Shown here: in pieces, positions 8,945-19,633 of the stretch
Layout of the letters: the number at the start of each line of letters is the position of its first letter
Position numbering within the stretch: position 1 is the first letter of the stretch
Assembly: GCA_002104905.1 (NCBI GenBank)
Contig: MCFE01000720.1
Coordinates: 1-42,253, forward strand
Direction of reading: 5' to 3'
DNA from: Basidiobolus meristosporus CBS 931.73
Lineage: Eukaryota; Basidiobolomycota; Basidiobolomycetes; Basidiobolales; Basidiobolaceae
DNA length: 42,253 nt
The notes under the pieces: generated by a model
Told to the model about the DNA's origin: nothing
Database searches by the model: none
Seen by the model: only the letters and a program-made list of their open reading frames with translations
Position numbers and translations under genes: made by a program

Positions 8945-9865
8945 CTAGATGTCGGTGAAGACTTGGGGCTCCTTGAACTCCTTGGCGATCTTGGCACCGG
9001 AATCCTCGGAGGCATCTCCGTGGAGTTCCATCAACTTGCCAACATCGAACTTGGGGGCCTTGAGGATCTTGACCTTGTGGAGGTAGACGTTCTGGAGAGG
9101 GTAGATGCCTTGGCAAGCCTTCTCGATCTCACGGCCGATCACCTCGGGGATGAACTTCTGGACCAATGACTTGAGGTCACAGGTGGAAGCCTCACGGGTC
9201 ATAATCTCGAACATCTTCTTGCGAATCTGGCGGATTTGAGCGGATTGGGCGTAGGTGGTCTTCTTGAGTTGGTTGGGTCTTCTGCGGGTGAAGCCAATGG
9301 AGAAGAGACGAAGGAGGTATCCGTCGGTGGTCTTGACATCGACGTGAGCCTCGATGAGGGATTGCCACTTCTTGACAAGGGATCTCAATTTGTCGGAAGT
9401 GAAGGTCATACCGTGGAAGTTGGTGAGGCAGTTCTTGCCTTGGACCTCATCAACTCTAAGACGGATCTTACGGAAGGATTGGTCCTCATCCTTGTTCAAG
9501 TCGGCGAGGGAAACCTCGAGGACACGGCCCTTCAAGTAGTCGGTGGCGTTCTTCAAACCTTGGGTACGGTTAACAAGGGTCTTGCCAACATTACGGACCT
9601 CGAAGAGGGAAGGAGCCTTGATGTCATACCAGTCCTTACGGGTGAAGGGGTCGACACTTCAGATGCAGAGGAGGTTAGTCAGCAAACACGTTCAGAGCAA
9701 TGGATGCGTGATGGTTCGTGTATAGATGGAGATACGTACATCTTCTTCTTCAATCCCTTCTTTCCTTTACTAAGACGCCTGGTGATGGAACGAAGGTTAG
9801 TCAAGGCCGACACTACACTAACTATCAAGGTAAATCCCAACGCACTTGTTCTTTCCGACAGCCAT
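8945..9865 (-). CDS. RPS1: 40S ribosomal protein eS1 (S3a / Rps1)
   Basis: A component of the small ribosomal subunit platform, near the mRNA exit. Three exons join to give 256 residues, the usual size: 9865-9846, 9778-9740 and 9656-8945 (stop included). The tiny first exon gives MAVGKNK, the second [13 protein letters not shown], the third [15 protein letters not shown] onward. Introns are 67 and 83 nt with GTGCGT and GTACGT donors and AG acceptors. Further family motifs seen are [25 protein letters not shown] and TRRRPNQ. Codon use is strongly biased to C-ending and AAG codons, as in highly expressed genes. AATAAA on the minus strand at about 8849-8844 would end the mRNA. It is divergent from RFC2 across 323 bp. 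Confidence 0.97.
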
Positions 9866-10188
9866 GTTGATTTAGTCTGCTCACACACGAATGAGTTCGA
9901 ATGCAAACGCAAAAGGAATGTACAATTTGCCCACCACAGTGATTATAACGGTTTTTTTGGCCCATTGATCCGACCCGCTCAATCGTCGAAGGGATTGGCT
10001 CACACCCCTACCCTTAGATCTCATCTGAGTGGGCCCTTTTTTCTCGGGGGTCCTCTTGAGTGACGCAATGATTTTCTACCTGCGTTCAAGGTGATCCCGT
10101 GATAGGTTACAACAAAAACAATTCCCTGCCCGATATCATAAACAAACCAGGCCATGGCGAGTGGTTTCGACTTGTTGACCCACGTATC
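9866..10188. promoter_or_regulatory. Divergent promoter of eS1 and RFC2
   Basis: 323 bp between two opposite start codons. It contains a CACACCCCTACCC stretch, a T-run and a G-run (10020-10060). I see no canonical TATA for either gene. The C-rich block could be a Rap1/Reb-like site for the ribosomal protein gene, but this is a guess. Confidence 0.35.
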
Positions 10189-11530
10189 ATGAACGCTGGT
10201 TCTAGTTTGAAAGGAGAAACTGATGTCTACGAGCTTCCTTGGTGGGTGTGCCTGGGTCTCATGGATGCTTGGTGCGCCTGATTAACCTTCCTTCCCATTC
10301 ACTTGTAGGGTAGAGAAGTACCGACCGGTCGAACTCAAGGACGTAGTAGGAAACGAGGAGACCGTCAGTCGCCTACAGGTCATTGCCAAGGATGGAAACA
10401 TTCCTAATCTCATCATTTCGGTAAGCGACCCCTTCACCCTCTATTATGTGCACAATTGGAAGTGAAGGCTAATTTCCACCGGGCTTGTTAGGGTCCGCCC
10501 GGTATCGGTAAAACCACCAGCATCCTCTGCTTAGCCCATACACTCCTCGGTCCTGCATACAAAGAAGCGGTATTGGAGCTCAACGCTTCTGATGATAGGT
10601 ACGACAGAGAGCTACCCCCGCTAGATTCACGCAACGGCCATTGACCAGTGATTCCGTTGGATTTGTAGAGGAATTGAGGTTGTAAGAAATCGGATCAAGA
10701 TGTTCTCACAGAAAAAAGTCACCCTGCCACCTGGAAAGCATAAGATTATCATCCTCGACGAAGCTGATAGGTTCGGCCGCCCCCCTCCTTTCAAGCGTAG
10801 CGCTGTATACTGACCTTCCAACTGCACATTAGTATGACTCCTGGCGCACAACAAGCCCTCCGTAGAACCATGGAGATCTACTCCAGCACCACTCGATTTG
10901 CGCTCGCCTGCAATATGTCCAGTAAAATCATCGAGCCAATCCAGAGTCGATGCGCCATTTTGCGCTACACCAGGTTAACCGACAAACAACTGACCAAGCG
11001 CGTGCTGGAAATCTGTGAGGCAGAAAAGGTAAGCCGGGAGTAGCCCGACCGCGACGCTTAGCTCACCAACCTAACACAAACCCTAGGTCTCCTATAGCCC
11101 CGAGGGAATCGAAGCCATCATCTTCACCGCTGAGGGAGATATGAGACAAGCGGTGAACAATCTGCAATCCACCTTCTCTGGCTTTGGCTACATCAACCCG
11201 GATAATGTGTTCAAGGTTTGTGACCAGCCTCACCCGGTTATAGTGAACTCCATCATTGAGAACTGCCTACAATGCCATGTCGACGAGGCCCTCGCGGCAT
11301 TGAAGGAGCTCTGGCACCAGGGATACAGCAGCATCGACATCATCACCACCCTGTTCAGGGTGGTGAAGAATTTCCAGGGAATGCCGGAGTTCATGAAACT
11401 GGAGTTCATCAAGGAGATCGGCTTCACACACATGAAAATCCTGGAGGGGGTCCAAACGCTTATTCAATTGACGGGGCTGATCGCCCGACTGGCCAAGCTT
11501 TCCATGCCCCCGGAGGATTTCCAGATTTAA
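10189..11530 (+). CDS. RFC2: Replication factor C small subunit (RFC2/Rfc4 type)
   Basis: An AAA+ subunit of the clamp loader, which opens and loads PCNA at primer-template junctions in the nucleus. Six exons give 337 residues: 10189-10241, 10309-10420, 10492-10598, 10669-10770, 10833-11028, 11087-11530. The N-terminal RFC box reads LPWVEKYRP. The Walker A GPPGIGKT is at 56-63, Walker B ILDEAD ends at 124, and the arginine-finger SRC motif is at 163-165 (QSRCAIL). The C-terminal collar follows ([12 protein letters not shown], then the helical domain). Closest by pattern to human RFC2 / yeast Rfc4, the ATP-hydrolysing small subunit that starts MxxxELPWVEKYRP. Introns are 58-71 nt with standard splice sites. 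AATAAA follows near 11585. Confidence 0.95.
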
Positions 11531-11740
11531 TTGCCGTCATGACTGTCAGTTGCGTTGCTGTCCCTGTATATTCATAGAAATCTAAATAAATCATTGATCG
11601 AGCCATGGCGGTTTGTTGGGGGGGGGGGACGAGTGCAATTCCCCAGGTTGAAAAATTTTCGTCGATTTCTCCAGAGGATTAACTCCCAACTCACGTTCCA
11701 ACCACCAACACCATACACACTACCTTGCTTCGCATACAAC

Positions 11741-12082
11741 ATGGGCAATTGGGGAAAGGCGTTCGTTTACTCGGGAGTGATCATCGGCGGAGCGTACGCC
11801 ATGATGAAACTGACCGTTCCCACACCCGAGCAGCTCTACGAGGTGGGTTTTGTTTGCTGCCGCGGACTTTCGACTGCCACGCATGCTTAATTGGTTTTGT
11901 GCCCCGGTATGATATAGAGACTTCCAGAGGAGATGAAGCAAGAGGTCATCAAGAATAAGACCGAGCGCGAAAAGAAGCACCAGCTTTTGATGGAAACCAT
12001 CCAGAAGAACGTCAATTCCGACCGACCCGTCTGGGATGTCCAGGGCTTCGAGCCAGCCACCAAGGATAAGGACTCCGCCTAG
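11741..12082 (+). CDS. CBP4: Cytochrome bc1 assembly factor Cbp4
   Basis: Two exons (11741-11842 and 11918-12082) give 88 residues. A single N-terminal transmembrane helix (AFVYSGVIIGGAYAMMKL) is followed by PTPEQLYERLPEEMKQEV, the signature of the fungal Cbp4 family, and a charged helical tail (KNKTEREKKHQLLMETI). In yeast the protein sits in the inner mitochondrial membrane and binds newly made cytochrome b with Cbp3-Cbp6. The 75-nt intron has a GTGGGT donor and ATAG acceptor. The gene converges with the ABCA gene, 250 bp between stops. The family is known only from fungi, which supports the taxonomic call. Confidence 0.88.
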
Positions 12083-12208
12083 GCACACCTGCTGTTGGCG
12101 ACGATCATCCTACCAACCACCACCAATATTCTTTCCTTCCTTTCACTCGCTGTTCGTAATGTAATTATTTGAACCAAACTGTACTCTCACAACATGCTCG
12201 AAACAAAG

Positions 12209-12215
12209 TTTATTG
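12209..12215 (-). terminator. Poly(A) signal of the ABCA gene
   Basis: GTTTATTG on the plus strand reads CAATAAAC on the minus strand, about 120 bp past the ABCA stop and just beyond the CBP4 stop. Confidence 0.45.
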
Positions 12216-12331
12216 AACCACGGAAAACCACTGATCTATCGCTCTTTGGCGGGGGAGGGGAATGCATTAGGTAGGGTAAGGGGTCGTGCCGGATGGCATT
12301 TTCGAAGGTGGTTGTGGTTTGGTTGGAGCGG

Positions 12332-15300
12332 TCAAACGTCTTCTACGTCTTCCTGAACAATTTCTAGGAACACCTCTTCCAGACTGGTCTGGCTGAGACC
12401 CCAGCCGGTGATCCCGGCCTCCTCTCTGCCAGATCCCATTTTCTCGAAGATCACCGGAACCATCCCTGGTTCACTAGCGAACCGATACATCGTAGCCCCG
12501 GAGAACTCCTGCTTCGTCCACTTGGAGGGCAGCATGGACTCAACAAACCTGGATTTCAGGGAGTTAACGGGGGTGTTCGCACTGGGTTTCGCTGGATGAA
12601 GACGTTACCTGCAGGCCATGCTCATGTTCTCGGGCTCGGCGTTGAATCCCAGCTCAAACCCGTTTCCGTACAATTGCTTCAAATGTAGCGGGGTTCCTAG
12701 GCAGCGCAATTGTCCTCGGACCATGATCCCGATCTTGTTACACAAGACATCGGCTTCCTCCATTGAGTGGGTGGTCTGCAAAAAGAGAATCAACACCAGT
12801 GTATCGCGTAGCCAAGTTCAAACGTCGCTTACTAGAACCAGAGTTCGACCGTGTCTGGCCTCCAGGATGATATCCCAAATCAACCGCCGGACTTCGGGAT
12901 CCAAGCCAGTCTGAGTAAATATCAGTGAATGCCGATCAACTGGACCAACCATTCCAAACCCTTACCGTAGGCTCGTCCAGAAATACAACTCGAGGGTTCC
13001 CCACCAGTGCTATGGCAATCGACAGCCTACGCTTCTCACCACCGCTTAAGCCCTTGGTCAGCCGATCCACAAATGGCTGTAATGAGACGTGAGCTAACGC
13101 CTCATCCACAGCCTCGTGTTCAAACTCCGGGGATACCCCCTTGAGTCTGGCAAAGAACAGTAGGTGCTCTCCAACCGTCAGGTCATCCCACAGTATATCG
13201 TGCTGTTGTTATGGTTGTTAGAGTATCGTATCGTATCGCTTCGTAATGTTGGTGAGAGTGTACCTGTGGGCAGATACCAATGCTCATATAAACATCGCGC
13301 ATCTGTGTGCTGATATCATATCCATCCACCAAAGCTTGGCCTACAACAACCAATTTAGCACAGGCGGCACAAATCTATCGATCCATACACCTCATTTACC
13401 TGCAGATGGACTGTAAAGCCCAGTCAAAATACTGATCAGCGTGGTTTTCCCTGCACCATTGGGGCCTAGTAGACCAAAGATCTTGTCTGACTGGAATGGA
13501 GTTAGCATCATAAGCGGCGCTCTCACGAATCGACCGTTTACCTCAATGGCCAATGTCACATCCTTCACAGCGAACCGATCCTTTTCGTATCGTTTGCATA
13601 GAGACTTCATGATCAGGGGTGCGTCGTCCTCGTGTCTGTGCATCAATACCCGTCGCTTCTCCATCGTAACATCCTCATCCTCGCCCGGAAGCTTTTTGAT
13701 CTCCACATCTGCTACCGAGACTGGTAACTAGAGAGGTGAAGCCAGATTAATTAAAGTAGCTCACAGAGTCCAGACCATCGACCAATTACCTCGTCCCCTT
13801 CACTGTTCCTCGGCCTCCTCAGCTTGGAAAAGGTCTCGGTAAATATGAAATGCCAGGGTTTTCGGGTCCCGTATTCACCAGGAAATACGTTGTTGATGTA
13901 TCTACAGTCAGAGCATTAGTGACGAGTCTTGGCTGCATCGGAGGCCGTGGACTTACCCGGTTAATGCCAACAGAATGAATATCTCCACAACCAAGAAAAT
14001 CAGAGCTATCGCCACCTCGTCTGGGTACCTGAGATGTCCCATGGTATATGGCTAAGATGTATCAGAAGGCTAAGTTCCTGAAATGCAATCCCAATACATC
14101 GACGCACTTTACCATGGAGTTATCGTCAATAGATGCGATGTTGAGTAGCGTCAGGCAGTGATAGAATGCGAATGGCGGCCATATAAAATGCCACACCGGC
14201 GACGGCCCGTTGAAGATCAATTCTAAGAGGTTTAAGTGATGTTAAAGCCTGGCGCCTTCAAGGGTACTTGATCCACTTTACCAAGCGCAACATTACACAA
14301 AACTCCACACAATACAAGCAGGAAGCTGAAGACTAGAGGGAGGAGGGGTTAGAAGGCTGAGATAGGTGTCCGTGTGAGTGCGGGTGTACCCACTTAGTGA
14401 GAATTGGACTTTGTTCAGCACACTGCTCAGAAAGAACGCCAGAGCAATCTGTACATTTCCCCAGACGAAAAGGAGCAAAATGTAAACGGACGGCTCGGTT
14501 CTTGTGAACAGCTCCATCCCAAATGCATATCCGGTGATACAGAAAACGATCGAAGCGATGATGTGCAATGCGTAGAAGTGGATGTAGCAGGTTAGATAGT
14601 AAATCCAAGACTTCAGTCCATTCTGGATAGCAAAATCGGTTAGTAGGGATCCAAACGGCTATCGTAGGGACGTCGAAGTTCACCATCTTCATCATGATCA
14701 GAATTCGGTCTTCCTTCTCCTTGACCAGCATTATCACGAACACAGGAAGCAGGAATGATATACCTAGCAACGACCATGAGTTACTGCTGAAGTGAGCACA
14801 TGCACATAGTCCTACCAAATGGATAGAGAATTCTTCCAATAAACGATCCGACGGGAATCTTCAGCTCGTTCTTAGTCAACTGGGGCATCACCTACATGCA
14901 GCGAAGGGGGTCAGAAGCAATGCCGGGTTTGAGGGCGTTGAGATATAGGATATTTTACCCGAAAGCCGTGGCTTATTTGAGCTGTGGGAGTCTGTGGCAT
15001 AGATTGCACTAACAAACAAGAGTTAGAGAGCCAATTCATCTGTACTACACTACTTATAATCTTACAAAAAGCAGTCCCCAAGAAGGCCTGTGTGGCGACG
15101 TTTCTTAGGCCTCGCGAAGGAAAGGTAGCAGCCTTGGCAATGCGAGCATCCACGCCAACCTGCAATGTATAATCCCACTTCATTGATTTGGGATCCAGTT
15201 TCGAAAATATCATTGCTGAAGGGGGGACAAGGCGAGGTTAGAACGAAGTAAGCTTTCTCTGGATACAACGTTGGTCCGATTCGTACCTCCCCATGGCATT

Positions 15301-16685
15301 TGTGACACGTGCTGTGACGCTTCCGCCAGGTATCGAATTCTATGGTGCTACGTTAGTGTTTCCTTCATTAAATGCGTCGGAAATTGGCTGGACTCACGTA
15401 GATTCATCGTCTGGATCTGTCTCGTAGAGGATGGACTTGTTCATGGTTGATAGTCCCTGCAAAACACTGAGGTCCTTAATTAGACTGGCAAGGGAGATGG
15501 ATGAGAACAGGGAGCGTACGTTCGAATCTGAAGAGTGATGTACTCGTTGACTTCTTGTTGGGTGCCACCTTGCTTATCTATGAAAGGTAGCCCCAGCATC
15601 TCGGCATTTTTCGTGGTGCCCATCAAGTTACCAAACTGAACAAAATAGTTGATGGGCAGAGCCCCCATGAGTCCTAGAGCAACGTTAGAAATCCCAGCTC
15701 TATCCAGAGCAGCTGTATATCCCCTTACCCGTCCCTGAGGTTTGATTCAGTAGCATGCTATCTGGCAACGTGCTGTTGATCGTCATGGATGGGAGCTCAG
15801 GCTTCCTTCCTGAGCTAACACCAAGCTCGTCCTGAACAATGTACCATGGGTATGTCTGAAATCTGCCCAACCAGGTAGGATCTTTGATCTGCTCCTCTCC
15901 AAGCCATCCACCTACAGGATCTGGCTTGAATGTTCTGAAGCCAATATAAATAAACCAACGAGCCTCGATTAATTACTGCTTTAAAACTTACGTCGATAAT
16001 CGAAGCCGTTGATCAGTGACTTGGGGATCTAATTCGTATGGGGCTCGGAATGGATAGCTATGCTCAAACCAGAAAGTGCACGTTTGCAGATTTGGGTCAA
16101 GTATTGGGTTGCTTGAGGGCTCTTTGAACGGGTCGCTATTCGAGGTTGTAAAGAAGTTGGCTTGCTTGACAGCGCCCGAGTGCTCCGCGTTGGGGATCAT
16201 GCTGGATGGCAGTGTAGGCAGATTATCGTAGAATAAAGGAAACCCTTGGGCGTCCGAGGCGTTGTAATTAGAGCAAGTAACCATTTCTAAAGAAAGAAGG
16301 GCATTTTAGACGTTTTCCAACTCACTTACGATACACGTCTCAATACCTTGGATAGCCGGAGCGCTATTGCGCAACAGGGACAATATGACCCGACCCAAAA
16401 GCCCTGCAGCGGCGACCATAAAAAAGGGACATAGACTTCCATAATCCATTAGAAAAAGATGCTCGAAGGATCGAATTTGGACGCATACCTGATGCAGCAT
16501 ACGTTAACGAATAGTTGTCGTTTCTGATAAGACAGAGTTTTTCGCCCCTGTAACGATTTAAAAAGTGTCAAAGAGCTGAGCTGAAAAGAGTTGGATTGAT
16601 AGCGAAACGTGGAGAATACCAAAGCTCGGAACTGGTAACTCTTATTCCGCTCGTACTTTCGAGACTGAGTACTGTCTCTTGGCAA
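12332..16685 (-). CDS. ABCA-family half-size ABC transporter, many exons
   Basis: A membrane ATPase of the lipid-transporter-like ABCA class, built as one membrane domain plus one C-terminal nucleotide-binding domain, roughly 900 residues. Start at 16685; exon 1 (to 16489) contains [10 protein letters not shown], typical of the ABCA N-terminus, then the first helix in exon 2 (16435-16326) and a Cys-containing extracytosolic loop in exon 3 (16286-15992). The helix bundle follows at about 14700-13960, then RKPW..F before the NBD. NBD exons: 13727-13542, 13490-13400 (Walker [10 protein letters not shown]), 13340-13264, 13202-12966 (signature [10 protein letters not shown] and Walker B VVFLDEPT), 12910-12833 (TGLDPEVRR), 12775-12609 (H-loop TTHSMEEAD), 12548-12332. 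Phases agree at every junction I worked out; exons between 15990 and 14230 are not all resolved. Only one NBD is present. Confidence 0.9.
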
Positions 16686-17176
16686 CTCTATTATGCTGAA
16701 GTTTTCTTTTCAAAGGAATTTTCGTTAACGCTCGAAAGCTTCCTGCGCAACGAACTGCACCCTTACCATTGCGATTTCTATTTGAAATTACGTTGGGTTC
16801 TGAAGGTTTCGCAAACTCGTTCATTGCATTCTATGAAGTATTTTCAACAGGATACTTAGAGTCAATTGAATTATTCGAAGTGTTTGGGATTTTCCGTACT
16901 CATTCATCTTTCGGGAAACTTAAATACATTATAGGTTGCCACCTGCTTATTTTGGTTTGATGATTTTCCATCAATTCCATGTTCATGTGAATTCCTTCAC
17001 TTAATCTATTCTTGTGGATGGTTAGTATAGCTTAATTTAAAGTTCTGTAGTGAGATATGACGACACGGATCGGATTCGATTTTCCCCGGGCGGACTTCGA
17101 AATTTACATGCGATATCATTTCTAAAACCATACCATCTTAGATTCAGTTGAACGAAGGATAGTGTGCACTATGCCA
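16686..17176. other. No gene seen; ABCA upstream region
   Basis: AT-rich sequence upstream of the ABCA start and downstream of eL36 copy 1. Only short unconvincing frames; no clear TATA. Confidence 0.4.
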
Positions 17177-17177
17177 G

Positions 17178-17183
17178 TTTATT
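17178..17183 (-). terminator. Poly(A) signal of eL36 copy 1
   Basis: TTTATT on the plus strand is AATAAA on the minus strand, 14 bp past the stop codon. Confidence 0.5.
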
Positions 17184-17190
17184 CATGGAT

Positions 17191-18029
17191 GTATATTTAA
17201 TGGGCACGACGAGATTCGGCAATGACGTTGGACATCTCTTCAACCTTGGCCTTGGCACGGATGAAGGTACCAAGTCTCTTCTTGGCAAGCTTGCGGGCGC
17301 GCTTGTCCTTGGAGTTCTTCAGCAATTCAAGGATACGACGTTCGTAGGGTGCGAAGCCTGCGACTTCACGGACAATCTCACGGACGAACTTGACACGCTT
17401 GGAGGCAACCTAGATCATCGACAAACACTTGCTTAGTCTGTGTCCCATTGACATCCTATCCTATCCTTCCCCCCCCCTCTGGTGGTGCGCGCTGCTATCA
17501 TCTCCGCTCCAATTTCATCGTCAGCATACTCCTCTCCCTTGTCTGTCAGCTATAGGGCTACTCGTGCTCGTGCCCTTGCTCTAGCTTCAGCCTCATCTCC
17601 TTCATCAAGCATAGCCCGAATCAACCCACTGCATTCCGTATCTATACTCTCAGTCTCGTTCCATCCATCCGATCTCCGTCCTCTCTCTCCTCTCCTCTCC
17701 TCTCTGCATATCCTCCTCACCTAGTATTGTCCGAGCCAGAGCTGAGTTGACCGAACAGCGCGCGCGCACCACAACTTCCTAACCCACAAAGCTCAAAGAT
17801 GACCACTTACCCCCTTCTTGTGGGAAGGCTTGACCTTCAACTCGCGACGAGTGGTGATGTGACCGTGGTTAGCACCGGCGATGATACCTGACTTCTGAAT
17901 GACAGCCATTAGGTTTAGGTGAGAAGAGTGGGTTGAACGAAAAGGATTCGTTAGGAGAGAAACAAGAGGAGAAAGAGCATTGGATAGACATTGATCGTGG
18001 TCATAATCCTCTCCGCATCTCTGATTGGC
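17191..18029 (-). repeat. Segmental duplication, eL36 unit 1
   Basis: About 840 bp that recurs at 20712-21553 in the same orientation. It covers the stop codon, both exons, the intron, the leader and about 120 bp of upstream sequence up to GATTGGCT. The 3' untranslated regions differ, so the unit ends within about 10 bp after the stop. Exons match base for base by eye, while the intron has at least seven differences. Confidence 0.9.
17197..17909 (-). CDS. RPL36: 60S ribosomal protein eL36, copy 1
   Basis: A small basic protein of the large ribosomal subunit. Two exons (17909-17811 and 17409-17197) give 103 residues. Exon 1 reads [20 protein letters not shown] and ends HKKG; exon 2 continues [19 protein letters not shown]. 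The family core GFAPYERR and [16 protein letters not shown] is intact. The 401-nt intron (GTAAGT donor, CTAG acceptor) is by far the longest in the gene-dense block. A second gene with apparently identical exons lies 3.5 kb to the right on the same strand. Confidence 0.96.
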
Positions 18030-18304
18030 TCGTTGGATACCACACGTGACCGGCCTATCCGAGATAGCAAACAGGATTACAAATATCATGTAAGATCGTT
18101 GCTTTATGTCAAGCTCTCCGGATAGGAGTACGTTGCATATTCAATATAACATCACTCCAGCTACCCCATATATATGCTGCAGCATATTTCACCGTCGAGG
18201 GGAGATTCATGTCAAGCCTAAATTAGTGTCAACTTTTCTTCCGAGCGTTGGGCTACAGCAGTCATGCCACGCATCCTGCTCTTCGAGCAACTCATCCCTA
18301 GCAG

Positions 18305-18310
18305 TATAAA
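18305..18310 (+). promoter_or_regulatory. TATA box of Cys-repeat protein gene
   Basis: GCAGTATAAATACG, with the ATG 65 bp past the end of the TATAAA core. Confidence 0.6.
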
Positions 18311-18374
18311 TACGAGCTGACTGGGCAATTCCAGCTCAGACAATCACCGATACCACCATCACACGCTTGGATCA

Positions 18375-19541
18375 ATGAAGTTTTTTAGTGTTAGATCACT
18401 GTCGATTGTATTCGTCCTCTCTTCAGCCACCACCACCACCACCACCGCAATGGTGATCAAGCGTGACAAGGTTCCATATGCCGCTAAAGAGAATTATTGC
18501 AGCGGATTGGTGGCAAGATTGAATTATTTCGGCGCTAGGTTGGATGCCAGGGTTTGTATCGGGGAGGAGGGGAAGGTTCCCTCTCCATACGGTGGAAGAA
18601 ACCCCCATGATCTCACTTGCGGTGAGGCGGCCATCAGCGCCATCGCATTTGGAATCGACGTGAATGCCGACCTGTGCAGTGGCGACAGCAAGCCAGATCC
18701 ATGCTCGGCCATCGTGGCGAAGTTGGCGGTTCTTGGAGTGACGGCCAATATCAACGTATGTCTTCAGCACATCCAGAACGGAGGACTTCCGAATCTCAGT
18801 GGAGGAAACTCCTGCCCCAACATCGTCGCCGATGCCAACTTACTGGGGCTAAATGTCAACGCACAGATCTGTCTCGGCAGAGGGGACACCGACCATAGGG
18901 AGCAGACCACCTGCCCAGACATCCTTGCCAAACTTAACATCCTGGGGCTCAAGCTGGATGCGTCCATCTGCCTGAACAACCTGGTCACCGAGAACTTGGC
19001 TCGTTTGTCCGGTGGAAACAGCTGTCCGGACATAGTTGCCGACGCCAACCTATTGGGAATCAACGTGAATCCAAGAATTTGCCTGCGCGCTGATTCCGCT
19101 GAGAACAGCAATGGGAAAACCTGTCCTGAAGTGCTTGCTAAATTGGACCTGCTAGGGATCAAGATCGATGCCGCGATCTGCCCCGTTGGCACCAACCTGC
19201 CATTGCTTTCTGGGGGACGCTCCTGCCCTGATGTGGTCGCTGATGCGAACCTCCTCGGGATCAAGGTTAGCGCCAGTATCTGTCTCCACGAACAAAACGG
19301 TAACTCCGCCCCTGGTTGTCCCAACATCGTCGCCAGCCTGGTCAACTCGGGTATCGATGCCAATGCGTTTGTTTGCCTTGCCAATGGGGAGGTGAGAAGT
19401 AGCGCACCAGGCCTACATCTACCAAACCTAAACTTACAGGAGAACAATGCGGTGTGCAATAACATTCGTCTCCGTTTGGATGCGCTCGGAATCCGAGTTC
19501 GCGCGGTCGTCTGTCTCCCAGTGGTCGAAATTAGAGCATAA
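18375..19541 (+). CDS. Secreted protein of ten Cys-paired repeats
   Basis: 388 residues in one exon. A signal peptide (about residues 1-25, ending SSATTTTTTA, encoded by a CAC/ACC microsatellite) is followed by ten repeats of about 20 residues. Each opens and closes with Cys on the pattern C-x3-(I/V)-x-A-x4-G-(I/L)-x-(V/A)-x-(A/P)-x-(I/V)-C, for example CPDIVADANLLGINVNPRIC. Linkers are 10-25 residues. Repeats 4-8 alternate between a VADANLLG type and an LAKL-(N/D)-x-LG type, so the evolving unit is a pair. The 20 repeat cysteines suggest ten disulphide-closed hairpins or loops. It lies between the two eL36 genes. I recognise no named family; a cell-wall, adhesive or effector role is possible but unproven. 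Confidence 0.85.
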   Translation: MKFFSVRSLSIVFVLSSATTTTTTAMVIKRDKVPYAAKENYCSGLVARLNYFGARLDARVCIGEEGKVPSPYGGRNPHDLTCGEAAISAIAFGIDVNADLCSGDSKPDPCSAIVAKLAVLGVTANINVCLQHIQNGGLPNLSGGNSCPNIVADANLLGLNVNAQICLGRGDTDHREQTTCPDILAKLNILGLKLDASICLNNLVTENLARLSGGNSCPDIVADANLLGINVNPRICLRADSAENSNGKTCPEVLAKLDLLGIKIDAAICPVGTNLPLLSGGRSCPDVVADANLLGIKVSASICLHEQNGNSAPGCPNIVASLVNSGIDANAFVCLANGEVRSSAPGLHLPNLNLQENNAVCNNIRLRLDALGIRVRAVVCLPVVEIRA

Positions 19542-19633
19542 CCAGACACTATGTAGCCCCACCCTCCAAATCATATAGATTAATGAAAAGAAATATTTAT
19601 TAAACTGACTTAAGTAACGCCACCGCTCGTTGC

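Noticed and set aside
9236-10063. 275-codon plus-strand frame over the eS1 gene
   Set aside because: Antisense shadow of a strongly codon-biased ribosomal protein gene; the minus-strand gene is certain.
17482-17724. Ser-rich frame inside the eL36 intron as a nested gene
   Set aside because: Derived from TC/CTC microsatellite in the intron and frameshifted between the two duplicate introns.
18764-19549. 261-codon minus-strand frame opposite the Cys-repeat protein
   Set aside because: Shadow of a repetitive GC-rich gene; no signal peptide or family.
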